The notes beneath the pieces were generated by a model, which was not told the origin of the DNA, ran no database searches, and was given only the letters and a program-made list of their open reading frames with translations. Made by a program: the position numbers and the translations under genes. 64,000 nucleotides of DNA, taken from Eucalyptus grandis (taxonomy: Eukaryota > Streptophyta > Magnoliopsida > Myrtales > Myrtaceae). Below, in pieces: positions 13,526 through 26,112 of the stretch; position 1 is the stretch's first letter, and every line of letters starts with the position of its first letter. Location of the stretch: assembly GCF_016545825.1 (NCBI RefSeq), contig NC_052621.1, positions 396,199 to 460,198 of the forward strand, written 5' to 3'.

Positions 13526-15290
13526 GTAATAGAGGTTGAGATTGTAGTTGAAGCCACAATCTCTGAAGTTAGTGATACCGAGCAAACAGCAGAGCTGCAT
13601 CATAATATAGCCAAAACTTAGGAGAGAAGGCAAGTCAAACCACTAATAAATTCTTGTTATATTATGAGGTGGAGATAGATAAGCCTTCATCTTACCTTGA
13701 GACGATGGCTAGTATTAAGTTGTTCTAGTGGCTAGAGCCTATGAGCAAAGAGATACAATTATTCCATTGGAATTAGACATGAGAGCTTTCAAAGTGCCCA
13801 AGAGCTGGAAGATTGGGTGGTGCAAATGGGTCTACAAACAGAAGGAGAGCATTTCTTGAGTGGAAGTAGCAAGATATAAGGTGAGATTTATTGTGAAAGG
13901 GTTATAATTAGCAGGAGGGGATTAACTACAATGAGGTTTTCTCTCCTATGGCAAGGTATACTTCTATTTAAGTATTACTTGTCTTATTGCTACATAAAAT
14001 CTTGAATTGGAGCAGTTGGATGCGTAAACGATATTTCTCATGTTTAGTTGGAGGAGTGGATATATATGAGGCCAATAGACGGATTTGCTATTCCAAGTAA
14101 GGAATATCATGTTTCCTTATTGAAAATATATTTTTATGGGCTAAAATAATCTCCAAGGTCATGGTACAAACTTTGAAGCTTTCATGGCTAGCAGGACTAT
14201 TCGAAAACTCAATTTGATAGCTTTATTTACTTTAGGAGATTGGAGGATGGGTCATTGATTTATTCGTTATTATATGTTGATGACATGTTGATAACAGCTA
14301 AACACAAGTCTAATATTGATTTGGGTGTTGCAAAGAAGATATTAGGTATGGAGATTTTGCATGATATGATTGTAGGAGTTTAGGGTTTGTTTTAAAAGAA
14401 ATATATCGAGAAGATTGTGACACGTTTTAACACACAATAAGTGAAATTTATGATTAAACCTTCAGCTAGACAATTTATGCATATATCACCGTAGATTTGG
14501 GGGTGGGGGTGGGGGGGGAGGAAGGGGAGCATACATCTCAACTTCCTTACTCTATTGTAGTGGGTAGTATTATTATATCATGTTATGCACTAGGCCTAAC
14601 ATTTCACAAGCTATGAGTGATGTTAGCCATTACATAAAGCATCTTAGTAAGATTTATTGGAAACTTGTTAAATAGATCCTCAAATGGTTGTAAGGGACAA
14701 TAGAGTTGGTGTAGTGTACCGAAGGGACAATAATGATAGTGAGTCCTTGGGGTTATGTGGATTGGAATCACATTGATGACTTAGGCGAGTGTAGATCTTT
14801 AGCAAGTATGTATTAACACTAGCATATATGGTGCAATGAGTTGGATGTCATCCTTGTAGGATGATGTTGGTTTGTCTTTGATTGAGGTGGAGTACATGGC
14901 ACTGATCTTTATAGCTATGGGTTTACTTTTGCACTTTGGGTTGGAGCTAAAGGCGTTGCCGTATATTATGACAAACAAGGTGCAATATTTTTATTTTTGA
15001 ATTCAATTTGTTATGAGTGAATGAATCATATTGACATCAAGTACCATTTTGTTCAAGATGTCATGGTAAAGGGCAAGGTTGTTGTGAAGAAGTTCACGAT
15101 GACGGAATACCTAGTGGACATGATGACAAAGCCCGTTCCTTTGGCAAAACTTGAGCTTTGCAAGGCTAATTGGTATCTTTAGACAATGAGTGCCTGTTCG
15201 GGTATTGGGAGAGTCGGCCTGAATTATGAGCATTATGACTTGGTTGCACCTATTGAATCAAGATGGAAATTGTTAATTTATATTTGGAGT
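13526..15290 (+). pseudogene. Decayed Ty1/copia reverse transcriptase and RNase H, copy A
   Basis: Frame-shifting translation shows copia RT landmarks: a 'W..VYKQKE' region near 13835, the catalytic loop YVDDML near 14270-14295, and 'GVAKKILGMEIL' near 14325-14360. RNase H-like text follows ('VEYMAL' near 14885), ending in 'HIDIKYHFVQDV' and 'TEYLVDMMTKPVPLAK' at 15027-15150. Frequent stops and indels make it non-functional. Copy B with the same layout lies at 58683-62230. Upstream it abuts the end of the 4726-13525 block. Confidence 0.8.
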
Positions 15291-15312
15291 TTAAGCTTGG
15301 CATAAACCTTTA

Positions 15313-16061
15313 GGCTACATTTGGAAGTCAGTGTAAAATTTGAAATAGAATATGATTTATCATATCTTACATTTGATGCCAACTCAGGATAAGATAAAGT
15401 CATATATAAGAGGGATGTAAACCAGATAAATTTTATCACATGAGGAGGTGGGACATAGTGAATGGGATTTTTTTAATATCCACAATAGTAAAGTTGTTTT
15501 TCTCGAATACCAAACTTATTAAATTAACAAAATTGAGATTACATTTCAACATAAATAATTTTGAATTCTAATATAAGAAATTCAAAATAACGAAAATAAA
15601 AATTTATTTTTTGATTTAATCTTATTTTTATTTATGTTTTCAACTTTAATTATATCTTATAATATAAATTCAATATATAAATTTATATTTATTACATATT
15701 TTGGGTATTTTTATTTTAGGTATATTAGTACAGTTTGCTATTTAATAAATTTTATTAGAGGATGATAGAAGGGTAAAAAGAAATAATAAAGAAAATAATT
15801 AAAAATGGGAAAATAAAAATAAAAATAATTTAGGGAATAGTGTCGCGAGTAATTTTCACCATCTCTGTTGGTGAACTTTTTGGTTCATTTACACTAATAA
15901 GCTGTTCATACCAAAAAATGTAAATGATTTAATATAAATATATCCAACTTTATTAATGTTATTTACTAATTAGTCAATATGATCTAGTAAAATCTCAAGA
16001 TTTCATATCCAATTTTATCCAGTTTTGTATTGATTAGAAACTTGGACAATCAAATGTTGCC
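15313..16061. mobile_element. PIF/Harbinger (Tourist-like) non-autonomous element
   Basis: Ends GGCTACATTTGG and, on the other strand, GGCAACATTTGA form the terminal inverted repeat. The flanking TSD is TTA (15310-15312 and 16062-16064). The sister units of the tandem array (for example 17350-17375) read straight through 'cccttagtgaattgg', giving an empty site. Short TIR plus TTA TSD is diagnostic of PIF/Harbinger. The interior is AT-rich and non-coding. Confidence 0.85.
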
Positions 16062-19000
16062 TTAACGAATTAGAGGATGTAAATTAGTTCGTCGTATGTG
16101 AATAATTTTAGAATCATGGCATTTGCTATTAGAAGTTGTCTGAGTTGGTTTGAATTCTTGACTCACTTTGTTAGGAAATGAAATCCCGACACCTCACTTC
16201 CTATTTGAATTCAAATTTTATTGAATGCCAAATTCACATGATGACATATAATATATACTAAGAGATCATTTTCTAGTCTCTCATGCCTCCTTTTAGCCAC
16301 ACAAGAGAAGCTCTCTGAACTAGGTGATTTGTGCAAAGATGTTACATCCAATCGAGGTCTTTTTTCCGTGAAGACGTGAGTGTTTCAAGTTGTAAGGTAA
16401 TTCTCAATGATTCATTTTATCAAGCAATTAAGAAATGAATTACGAAAAAATCCTAAATTGATTGTAATTGTATCAATTCAGTCCTTAATCTTTTTTTGGA
16501 AGGGGGGGAGGGGAGGAGTTAAATCCAAGTTGAAGTTGCAAAATGTTTAGGACTAAATTAGCACGATTACAATAGGTATAGCACTTTTTTTTTAAAATAA
16601 TTCTCCTAGCAATTAAGTAAAGCTAAACACTCCTAACTCAGATGATATATAGGGTTGGGAAAGAGTTGAGCATTTGAGTAATTGTAATTATGTAATTTGT
16701 CTATTAGTTGGTGGATCTTCTATAGCTAGCTTTCTTTGGATAATGTAAATCTCCAACTTTCTTTATTGTTTATCGTTAATTTATCTAGTAAATTCATTCT
16801 TTCACGTTAGCTTTGAATTGCAAAATTTATTAGCATCCCCATAATTTCACAACAACAAGAATAAAAGGAGGAAGAAAAAGGAGAAAGAAATTAGCTTGCA
16901 TGTAAACTTTTCGTTTTTCTATTTCTATAAATTCATCTCACAAAGGAAGTTTCCGACCAAATAGAAGTGAGTGGCTCGGTCAAGATGCTTCTATAAATGC
17001 ACTAGATGAAGCTTGACAAGTCTCACAGACCAAGTTGGCAAGGCAACTTGGTCCAGCACCATCTTGTCACGAGTGAACAAAGCATATTGACATCAAGTAC
17101 CATTTTGTTCAAAATGTCATGACAAAGGGTAAGGTTGTTGTGAAGAAGTTCACACGGAATACATAGTGGATATGATGATGAAGCCCGTTCCTTTGGCAAA
17201 ACATGAGTTTTGCGAAAGCTAATTGGTATCTTTAAACAATGAGTGCCCGTGCGGATATTGGGAGAGTTGGCATGAATTATGAGCATTATGACTTGGTTGC
17301 ACATATTGAATCAAGATGAAAATTGTTAATTTATCTTTGGAGTTTAAGATTGTGCACAAACCCTTAGTGAATTGGAGGATGTAAATTACTTTATATTTGA
17401 ATAATTTTAGAACCGTGGCATTTGCTAGTAGAAGTTGTCTGAGTTGTTTCAAATTCTTGACCTACTCTGTCAGGAAATGAAATCCCAACACCTCACTTCC
17501 TATTTGAATACAAATTTTCTTGAAGGCCAAATTCACATGATGACATATAATATATACTAAGAGATCCTTTTTTGGTCTCTCATGCCTCCTTTTAGCCACA
17601 CAAGAGAAGCTCTTTGAACTAGGTGACTTGTGCAGAAATGTTAAATCCAATCGAGGTCTTTACTCCGTGAAGACGTGAGTGTTTCAAGTCATAAGGTAAT
17701 TCTCAATGATTCATTTTATCAAGCAATTGAGGAAAAAATTGCTAAAAAAGTCTCAAATCTATTGCAATTGTGCCAATTTAGTTCTTAACCTTTATTTGGG
17801 GAGGGGAAGTAAAAATGAAGTTACAATTGCAAAATGTTTGGGACTAAATTAGCAAAAATCAAGGTTTATAACTAAATTAACACGATTGCAATAGGTTTAG
17901 GACATTTTTTTTATTATATAATTTTCCTAGCAACTAAGTAAAGGTAAACACTTTAAACTCAGGCATTATATAGGGTTAGGAAAGAGTTGAGCATGTGAGT
18001 AATTGTAATTATGTAATTCTTCTTTTAGTTAGTGGATATTCTGTAGCTAGCTTTCTCTCGAAAACGTAAATCTCCAACTTTCTTTATTGTTTCTCGTTAA
18101 TTTATCTAGTAATTTTGTTCTTTCGCATAAGCTTTGAATTGCAATATTTATTAGCATCCCCATAATTTCACAACAACAAGAATAAAAGGTGAAGAAAAAG
18201 GAGAAAGAAATTAGCTTGCGTGTAAAGTTTTCATTTTCCTCTTTCTATAAATTCGTCACACAAAGGAAGTTTCCAACCAAATAGAATTGAGTGGGCTCGG
18301 TCAAGATGCTTCTATATATGCATTAGATCAAGCTTGACAAGTCTCACAGACCAAGTTGGCAGGGCAACTTGGTCAAGTACCATTTCGTCACGAGTGACCA
18401 AAGCATATTGACATCAAGTACCATTTTGTTCAAGATGTCATGGCAAAGGGCAAGGTCGTTGTGACATCCTGATTTTCCACTTCTGTTTTCAATTGAATGA
18501 GTCGGGCATTTCATTGATGCACCTATAATGCTATTCTCTGAGCTGATCACTCATGAGATAACTAGACTATCTGAGGAAGCAATTAAAAAATCTAAACGCA
18601 ATAGACTTGAGAATTTGACCATGAATCGACTACTCGACCGTGTTGATTTGTAAGGGTCATTACGACATTATCAAAAATTGATTAGAGATCGAAGATAGGT
18701 CGATTTGATAGAGATATGTGATTAGTGTGTGGGTGATTCCACTTAATTGCAAATTTTTTGTCAAACGGCACTAGATCGATTTTTGTCATTTTCGTACCTA
18801 GTGTCCATATTTGAAATCTCAAGATTTTCACAACAATCGAGAGTCACCAATGTGTTAAAGATGTATAATGTGGCTCGAAAATAATTGACCACAAGTCAAA
18901 TGCGATAAAAATTCATAAAAGTTACCTAGTAGCTTAAGTCATGCTAAAATCGCGCTAGATTGAAATTAACCGCAAATTTGAACCCGGTTTCAAAAATTAG

Positions 19001-19389
19001 AAGTTTTGTCACATCACAAGTCATTTTAGGAACGTCGACTCATCCTCCGAAGATTTTTTGGCGATTCCGGGATTTTTACGGAAAATTATTTCGGACAATT
19101 CGGAAAATAATGAAAATTCGAATTAGCCAAATTGAATGGATTTTTGACTTCCAAACCGAGCTACTTGGTGAAAGGAAATGTGGAAATTGTGCAGGCTTTT
19201 CTTCAGCGAAATTGGATGTTGCATTGGAGAAATTGGAGAAGAAATTGAAGTTTATTTTGAGGAAATTCGGAGCTAGGCATGGGGGGTGCAACATTTGGTA
19301 TCAAAATTGATTAATGGTGGATTTATACTTCAAGAAAGTATTAGGGGGGACAAGCAATCAATGGAAGGGATAAACTTGTTGACTTCCTC

Positions 19390-20280
19390 CCTTAGCAGCT
19401 TCTCGGGCATCTTCTTCGTGTGATTCCTATCTCAGCCGAAGACCTCATCCGTTTCTACCTTGCTTCGGTTTTGCTTTCATTTCCTCCTTTGTTCGAGCCC
19501 CCTCCTTGGACAAACCCCTACAGTTGCTCCACCATTGATTCCCCCTCCATCTCCACCGCCCCACGCGTTCGCAGCAACTCCACCGAATCAACACCAGCTT
19601 CATTGACTTCGTTGCTTCAGCTTCAATTTCATTCTCTCCCCTATCACGTTCGAGTCCACCTCACCATCGTCTATCCCTTCCTTCGTGTCTTCCTTGTAGC
19701 CACGAGTCAACCAGTGAAGCCAGGAGTTGACCCGCCTGCAGTTCGACTTCTCCACAACAGCACGTCCTCCACCAGTGATTTCTTTCTGCTGCCACTTGCC
19801 CGTCACTCCACCGAAGCCACTTCAATCAAGCTGCCACGTTCGAGTCAAACTTCTCCCCAAGCCTCGTCGTTGACTGCTTCAGCTTCTTCGTGAGCCAGCT
19901 GCAGCCGAAGCTTCCCCATCTCACGCCTCACGATCCAGCTCGGTCGCGTGTCTTCCACCGAAGCTGTTGCTTGACCGCTTCATCCCACACAAGTTCGGCA
20001 CAGCCCAACCCTCCGCAAGTCAGTATAGCAGCCCACGCAGTTTTCTTTTCCAGCCCATTGATTGAAGTCAAGCCCAGCCCGTGAGCTTCAGCCCATCATT
20101 TGAGCTCAGCAGCCCGCAAGCCCAGCTGCAGTTTAGCCCAAAACCATGCCCAGCAGTTTGTTGTAGGTTTGCTAGGCCTTTTCGACTCGGTCCGAGCCCC
20201 CGTTGGTGCCGCCAAAAGTTCGAGTTTCGGCTGCCGTTGCCCCGCCGTCGCAGTGAACCAGTTTTTGCGCTAAATCGGTG
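19390..20280 (+). other. C-rich leader-like segment of the solo LTR with donor-like end
   Basis: The segment is C-rich and has three overlapping open frames (19420-19893, 19890-20084, 20081-20281) whose predicted products are Ser/Pro/Leu-rich without recognisable domains. It ends at CGGTGAGTTTATGCACTAAAC, which looks like a splice donor (G|GTGAGT). A related motif ends the GC-rich part of the sibling LTR at about 30714. It could be a transcribed 5' leader exon of the retroelement; a protein product is doubtful. Confidence 0.4.
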
Positions 20281-20827
20281 AGTTTATGCACTAAACTCTA
20301 CTTAGTAGGCTAATGACGTTTAAGTGGAATTTAGTTTAAGTTAATTAGGGATTAGGTTGTTAGTTAGATTAGATTAGTGATTTAATTAGTTAAATATGCA
20401 TATTAGGTGATTAGAATGGCTAAATTAGCATCTAAATTATTATCTATCTAGATTGGTTTAGGACTTTTCGGAACCCGTTTTGGTATTTAATAAGGCATTT
20501 CCAGCTTAAGTTAGCCTTTTTGGTATTTAAATTGATTTATTGAATTAATTTTAGTAATTATTTAATTATTAAATATTTTTCGAAAATTAGATCGGGATAG
20601 CCAAAGTGACCGGAATTTCGCACCGATTGCATTGGTGTGGTTAATTTCTACAATTAAGTGTTAAATTGTACAAATTGAGTGCGATTGGAATTTTGGTTAT
20701 TTATTCCAAAATTTGTGAATTTCGATAATTATTTAGAAAATTCCGGCTGTCGGATTTTAATACTAAAAATGGTTTTATATACTATATAAAATAGTGAGAT
20801 TTTAAAATGAAGAGTATCAATTTTTCT

Positions 20828-21829
20828 GGGATAAGTACACTATTAGTGCCATAAGTTGTGTACGGCGCTCACTTTAGTGCCAAAAGTTTCTGTCGGATCA
20901 CTTAAGTGCCAAAAAGTTTGAAAACGCTCACTTTGGTGCCAACTTCGATCTGGTTGGCCGGAAATTTGACGTGACACTTTTTTATTAATTTTTGAAGCTG
21001 ATGTGGCTCGCCGGAGAGTATAGTCAACATCCTAACACCAAAACAACGCCGTTTGGTGTCTCCCCCAATTCAAAACCTCAAATCTTTGGCTAGTCGCCAT
21101 CCTTGACGGTCCATGCGCTCGGTGGCTGTGGCTCCGACCTCGAACCCGACCTTGATGATGGCCCCTCGGCGGCCATAGCGACCGCAGCTTCGACCTCGAC
21201 CCCAACCCCGACCTCGACCTCGATCCCAACCCCGACGACGGCCACTCGACGGCCAAGTCGAAGGCCATGATCTAGCCGGTGCTCAGGGAGGCCGCCGACG
21301 AGTACGCTACCATTGATGTCTCCCTCTCCATCTCGGATCTCCCCAACCTTGACGATGCTTAGGGAGCCTGCGTCTTCCAGTACCTAGGCTCTGTGATTGG
21401 GGTTAGTGCTCCTTCATGTGCCGTCGAGGGCGTCCGAACAGTGCTGAGCAATGGCGGCTGAACGAGTGACGGCGGCCCAGCGACGGCGGAGGCCGAGCAA
21501 TGACGGCTGAGCGAGCAAAACCCTAGTTTCAATCCCCAAATAAAATAAAAAAATCCTCAAATGAGTTAAACGACGTCATTTTTATGAGGCCATCCATGTA
21601 GGACGGCAAAATGACATCATTTTCTTAAGGAGGATTGAAAACGATGTCGTTTAAAGGCATTGTTGATTTTTTTTTAAAGCCACGTAATCATTTTGGCCGA
21701 AATCTTTCGCTGGTGGCACCAAAGTGATCGTTTTTCCTCCGATTTGGTACTTAAGTGATCTGACAGAAACTTTTGGCACCAAAGTAAGCGCCATACACAA
21801 TTTATAGCACTGATAGTGTACTTCTTCCC
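20828..21829. mobile_element. Mutator-like element (MULE), 1.0 kb, non-autonomous
   Basis: Starts GGGATAAGTACACTATTAG and ends with the inverted counterpart (TAGTGTACTTCTTCCC). The inverted similarity extends over 100 bp, including 'ggtgccaaaagtttctgtc..atcacttaagt' in both orientations. TSD AATTTTTCT at 20819-20827 and 21830-21838 (9 bp; 10 if the element is taken to end one base earlier). Long TIR plus 9-bp TSD is the MULE hallmark. The interior at 21040-21520 is GC-rich with no recognised gene. A sister copy is at 58787-59657. Confidence 0.88.
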
Positions 21830-24800
21830 AATTTTTCTGGTGTGAATTGACCGTATACCCACACACAACTATTTTACCATGTATTTTTAATACAAAGAAA
21901 ATAGGTTAGGTTCACCATTTTAATTGAAGTATTTGAGTGCAATGCCCGATGTCCTAGTTCGAGATTGAATGGTTGTGTGTTGGTTAAGAGAACCCGTCCC
22001 AAGCGGTTACGCCGGACGTTACCCATTCATTGGGACTTGGGTCGCAGTAGATTCTGGACATATGCTCCTTTGGGAAAGCCGTCTTTAAGAGACATAACTG
22101 TGCTCAAAGGTGGTGAGACGACACCTAGCAATGCCAGAAGATAGCCAAACTCAGAGTTGGCCGTACCTTTGAGGGGTGTAATTAACAATTGGAACGTATG
22201 GTTGGTTGAGTTAACTGAACTTGATTATGAGACAAAACTGTGTGGCATGGTATGGGATGTGTCATAATGGTTTGGCCTTATAATCGGGGCCCCTGTGATT
22301 AATTATGTTGATGAGGCGTTTCAATTGTGGTGTGCTATGATTATATGAATTGTACTGACCTGCAGGGTGGATCTGAGACGAGGTGAGTCTCTATGGGTAT
22401 ATCATTGTGTGGTTAGGATGCCTCTAGATGTATTACTCTCCTAATCGGTGTTTAGAGCATGAACTCTTTAAGATTTATATCTCACCCCATTGTTGGCTCA
22501 ATTTTTAGGGCCGTAGAGTGGTGGAATTTGGAGCCAAGCCGAGGGGACCTATGGAGTAGGTAAGTTGGGACAGTTTTTGGAGAGCCAATCTTTTGTAGTT
22601 TTTTTATTATAGACTTTTTTACATGACTCAATATGTTTATAAAAGTATGTTTCGTTTGTGAATTTGTTGTCCTGCTTTTCTATCCCGAGATTGTTATTGT
22701 CAGGGGATTTGTTATTCACTTCTGCATTCACAATAAAGTGAAAAGGTCGGCGACTCGTCCTGAGAAGTCGCAAATTTTATTGACCACCAAGGGATGGGCA
22801 TGCACTCGAGGTTCGAGGCGTGACAGTCGTTGTGAAGAATTTCACACAGAATACCTACTAGATATGATGACGAAGCCTCTTCCTTTGGCAAAACATGAGC
22901 TTTGCGAGAGCAAATTGGTATCTTTAGACAATGAGTGCTTGCCCGGGTATTAGGAGAGTTGGCATGAATTATGAGCATTGTGACTTGGTTGCAAATATTG
23001 AATCAAGATGGAAATTGTTAATTTATCGTTGGAGTTTAAGCCTGCACAAACCCTGACTGAGTTAGAGGATGTAAATTAGTTCCCCATATGTGAATGATTT
23101 TAGAACCGTGGCATTTGCTAGTAGAAGTTGTCTGAATTGGTTTGAATTCTTGACCTACTCTGTCAGAAAATGAAATCCCAACACCTTACTTCCTATTTGA
23201 ATTCAAATTTTCTTGAAGGCCAAATTCTCGTGATGACACACAATATATACTGAGAGATCCTTTTTTGGTCTCTCATGCCTCCTTTTAGCCACACAAAAGA
23301 TGCTGTCTGAATTAGGTGATTTGTGTAGAGATGTTACATCCAATCGAGATATTTTTTCCGTGAAGACATGAGTGTTTCAAGTCGTAAGGTAATTCTCAAT
23401 GATTATTTTATAGAGCAATTAAGGAAAAAATTACTAAAAAAATCCTAAATTGAGTGCACTTGTAATCTTTTTTTGAGGGTGGGGGAGGAGTTAAAACCAA
23501 GTTAAAATTGCAAAAAAAAAAAGATAGGACTAAATTGGCAAAAATCAAGGTTTAGGACTGAATTAGCACAATTGCAATAGGTTTTGCACTTCTTTTTTTT
23601 ATAATTCTCCTAGCAATTAAGTAAAGTTAAACACTCCGAACTCAGGTGATATATATGGTTAGGAAAGAGTTGAGCATTTGAGTAATTGTAATTATGTAAT
23701 TCTTCTATTAGTTAGTAGATCTTCTATAGCTAGCTTTCTCTGGATAACGTAAATCTCCAACTTTCTTCATTGTTTCTCGTTAATTTATCTAGTATATTCA
23801 TTCTTTCACATTAGCTTTGAATTGCAAAATTTATTAGCATCCCCATAATTTCACAACAACAAGAATAAAAGGAGGAAGCAAAACGAGAGAGAAATTAGTT
23901 TGCGTGTAAACTTTTTGTTTTTCTCTTGCTATAAATTCATCACACAAAGGAAGTTTCTGGCCAAATAGAAGTGAGTGGCTTTGTCAAGATGCTTCCATAC
24001 ATGCACCTGATGAAGCTTGACAAGTCTCACAAACCACGTTGGTAGGGCAACTTGGTCAAGTACCACTTCGTCACGAGTGACTAAAACATATTGACATCAA
24101 GTACCATTTTGTTCAAAATGTCATGGCAAAGGGCAAGGTTGTTGTGATGAAGTTCACATGGAATACCTAGTGGATATGATGACGAAGCCCATTCCTTTAG
24201 CAAAACATGAGCTTTGCAAGAGCTAATTGGTATCTTTAGACAATGAGTGCCTGTTCGGGTATTGGGAGAGTCAGCATGAATTATGAGCATTATGACTTGG
24301 TTGCACATATTGAATGAAGATGGAAATTGTTAATTTATCTTTGAAGTTTAAGCCTATGCACAAACCCTTAGTGAATTGGAGGATGTAAATTAGTTCGTCA
24401 TATGTGAATAATTTTAGAACCGAGGCATTTGCTAGAAGAAGTTTTCTGAGTTGGTTCGAATTCTTGACCTACTATGTCAGGTTATGAAATCCCAACACCT
24501 CACTTCCTATTTGAATTCAAATTTTCTTGAAGGCTAAATTCACATGATGGCATATAATATATACAAAGAGATCTTTTTTTGGTCTCTCATGCCTCCTTTT
24601 AGCCACACAAGAGAAGCTCTATGAACTAGGTGATTTGTGCAGAGATGTTAGATCCAATCCAGGTCTTTTTTCCTTGAAGACGTGAGTGTTTCAAGTCGTA
24701 AAGTCATTCCCAATGATTCATTTTATCAAGCAATTGAGGAAAAAATTACTTAAAAATTCTTAAATGTATTGCAATTGGCCAATTCAGTCCTTAACCTTTA

Positions 24801-25001
24801 TTTAGGGAGAAGGGAGTTAAAACAAAGTTAAAATTGCAAAAGGTTTGGGGCTAAATTGGCAAAAATAAAAGTTTAGGAATTAAATTAGCATGATTGTAAT
24901 AGGTTTAGGATTTATTTATTATAATTTTCCCAGCAACTAAGTAAGCTAAACACTTCGAACTCAGGTGATATATAGGGTTAGGAAAGAGTTGAGCATGTGA
25001 G

Positions 25002-26112
25002 TAGAGGTGTCAAAATGGGTCATTGACCAATTTATGGACCCATTTATGTTTAAATGGGTCGTTAATGGGTCAAGCCGATTTCCTAAAGCACCCATAATGG
25101 GTTTTAATGGATCAAGACTTTGACCCATTTAAGATCCATTTATCAACCCATTAAAAATGAACCCATTTATTTTAACCTAAAACCTCACAATCTCTCTCTC
25201 TCTTTCTTTCTTTAATATTTACAAATATATATATATATTATAAAAACCGAAATTATAATAATTTTTTTATTATAATTTTTTTCTTTTTTTCTTTCTTCTT
25301 CCTCCGGTCGCCGGCATGGCGATGGCCGGTGACCAGCTAGGCGAGCCTCGAGCTCATCGGATTTGGCGAGGGCGAGCCGAGCTCGCCCGATGCTGATGAG
25401 CCTTGAGCTCGCTAGATCTGGCGAGGCAGAGGCCTTGCCAATGTCTGGCGAGGGGCGAGCTTAAGCTGGCCCGACACTGGCGAGCCTCGAGCTCATCAGA
25501 TCTGGCGAGGCGGAGGCCTCGCTGACATTTGGTGAGGCTTGAGCCTTGCCGGATCCGACGAGGGGCGAGCTCGAGCTCGCCGGATTTGGCGAGGTGGAGG
25601 CCTCGCCAACGTCCGGCGAGGCTTGAGCCTCGAGCTCGCCGGCATCGGGCAAGCTCGAGCTTGCCGGATCGGGCGAGCCTCGAGCTCGGCGACGTCGGTG
25701 AGCCGGGCGAGCTCCGGGTCACCTATGGCCAGCCGCCGGCCGTCGTCATGGCCGCCGGTCGGCCAAAGAAGAAGAAGAAAAAAAAAAAAAAAAAATAAAA
25801 ATTATATTTAAAAATAAAAATAAAAAAATAATTAAAATTTTAATTTAAAAAATAAAAAATAATTAAAATTAGATTTTTTTAAATATTTTTTTAGAAAAAA
25901 ATTATAAAAATTGTCCGTTAAATTTGCATTGTATAAAAATATTTTAGCAATACCATTATATATACATATATATAATAAGCTTTCTTAAGTTTAGTTAAAT
26001 GGGTTTGGTATCGGTCAAAATTTTTGTATTGTAATAAATGGGTCATAAACAGGTTAAATGGGTCGATTTGGGTCGGACCATTTATGACCCGACCCACCAT
26101 TTAACGGGTATA
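25002..26112. mobile_element. Non-autonomous hAT-type element, 1.1 kb
   Basis: Starts TAGAGGTGTCAAAATGGGTC and ends ACCCGACCCACCATTTAACGGGTATA-type sequence, whose reverse complement shares the 'GT.AAATGG.GGGTC' core. The TSD is an exact 8-bp CATGTGAG at 24994-25001 and 26113-26120. The interrupted host phrase 'gcatgtgagtaattgt' is intact in the sister unit near 17990. Both ends are rich in 'aaatgggtc' motifs. There is no transposase. The interior carries a GC-rich repeat block (25300-25745), then an A-rich region. Confidence 0.85.
25300..25745. repeat. GC-rich degenerate minisatellite inside the hAT element
   Basis: Repeated phrases GAGCCTCGAGCTC, TCTGGCGAGGCGGAGGCC and GCTCGCCGGATC recur about eight to ten times with shuffled order, unit roughly 45-60 bp. 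Overlapping frames on both strands (25354-25722 minus; 25529-25798 plus) are open only because of this composition; they encode Arg/Ser/Leu/Ala-rich repeats with no domain. Confidence 0.75.

Larger units (their letters stand above)
18460..22825 (+). mobile_element. Solo long LTR, 4.4 kb (family TGTGACATCC..GTGACA)
   Basis: It begins TGTGACATCCTGATTTTCC and ends GAGGCGTGACA, with the 5-bp TSD GTCGT on both sides (18455-18459 and 22826-22830). It sits in tandem unit 3, whose sister units lack it. No PBS, polypurine tract, gag or pol was found, so this is a solo LTR. Layout: AT-rich start, a C-rich segment at about 19390-20280, then the GGTGAGTTTA motif at 20277, AT-rich sequence, and a block with 'gctcctttgggaaagccgtc' near 22064. 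The same layout is shared by the copies at 29655, 37407 and 29204/42412. A MULE is nested at 20828-21829. Confidence 0.88.

Noticed and set aside
18460..22830. Reading the insertion as a Mutator-type element because a 10-bp duplication GTCGTTGTGA seems present
   Set aside because: The sibling LTR at 29655 fixes the true start as TGTGACATCC; the extra matching bases belong to the element, leaving a normal 5-bp TSD GTCGT.
25354..25811. Four overlapping frames with Arg/Ser/Leu repeats
   Set aside because: Produced by the GC-rich minisatellite inside the hAT element; open in several frames for compositional reasons.
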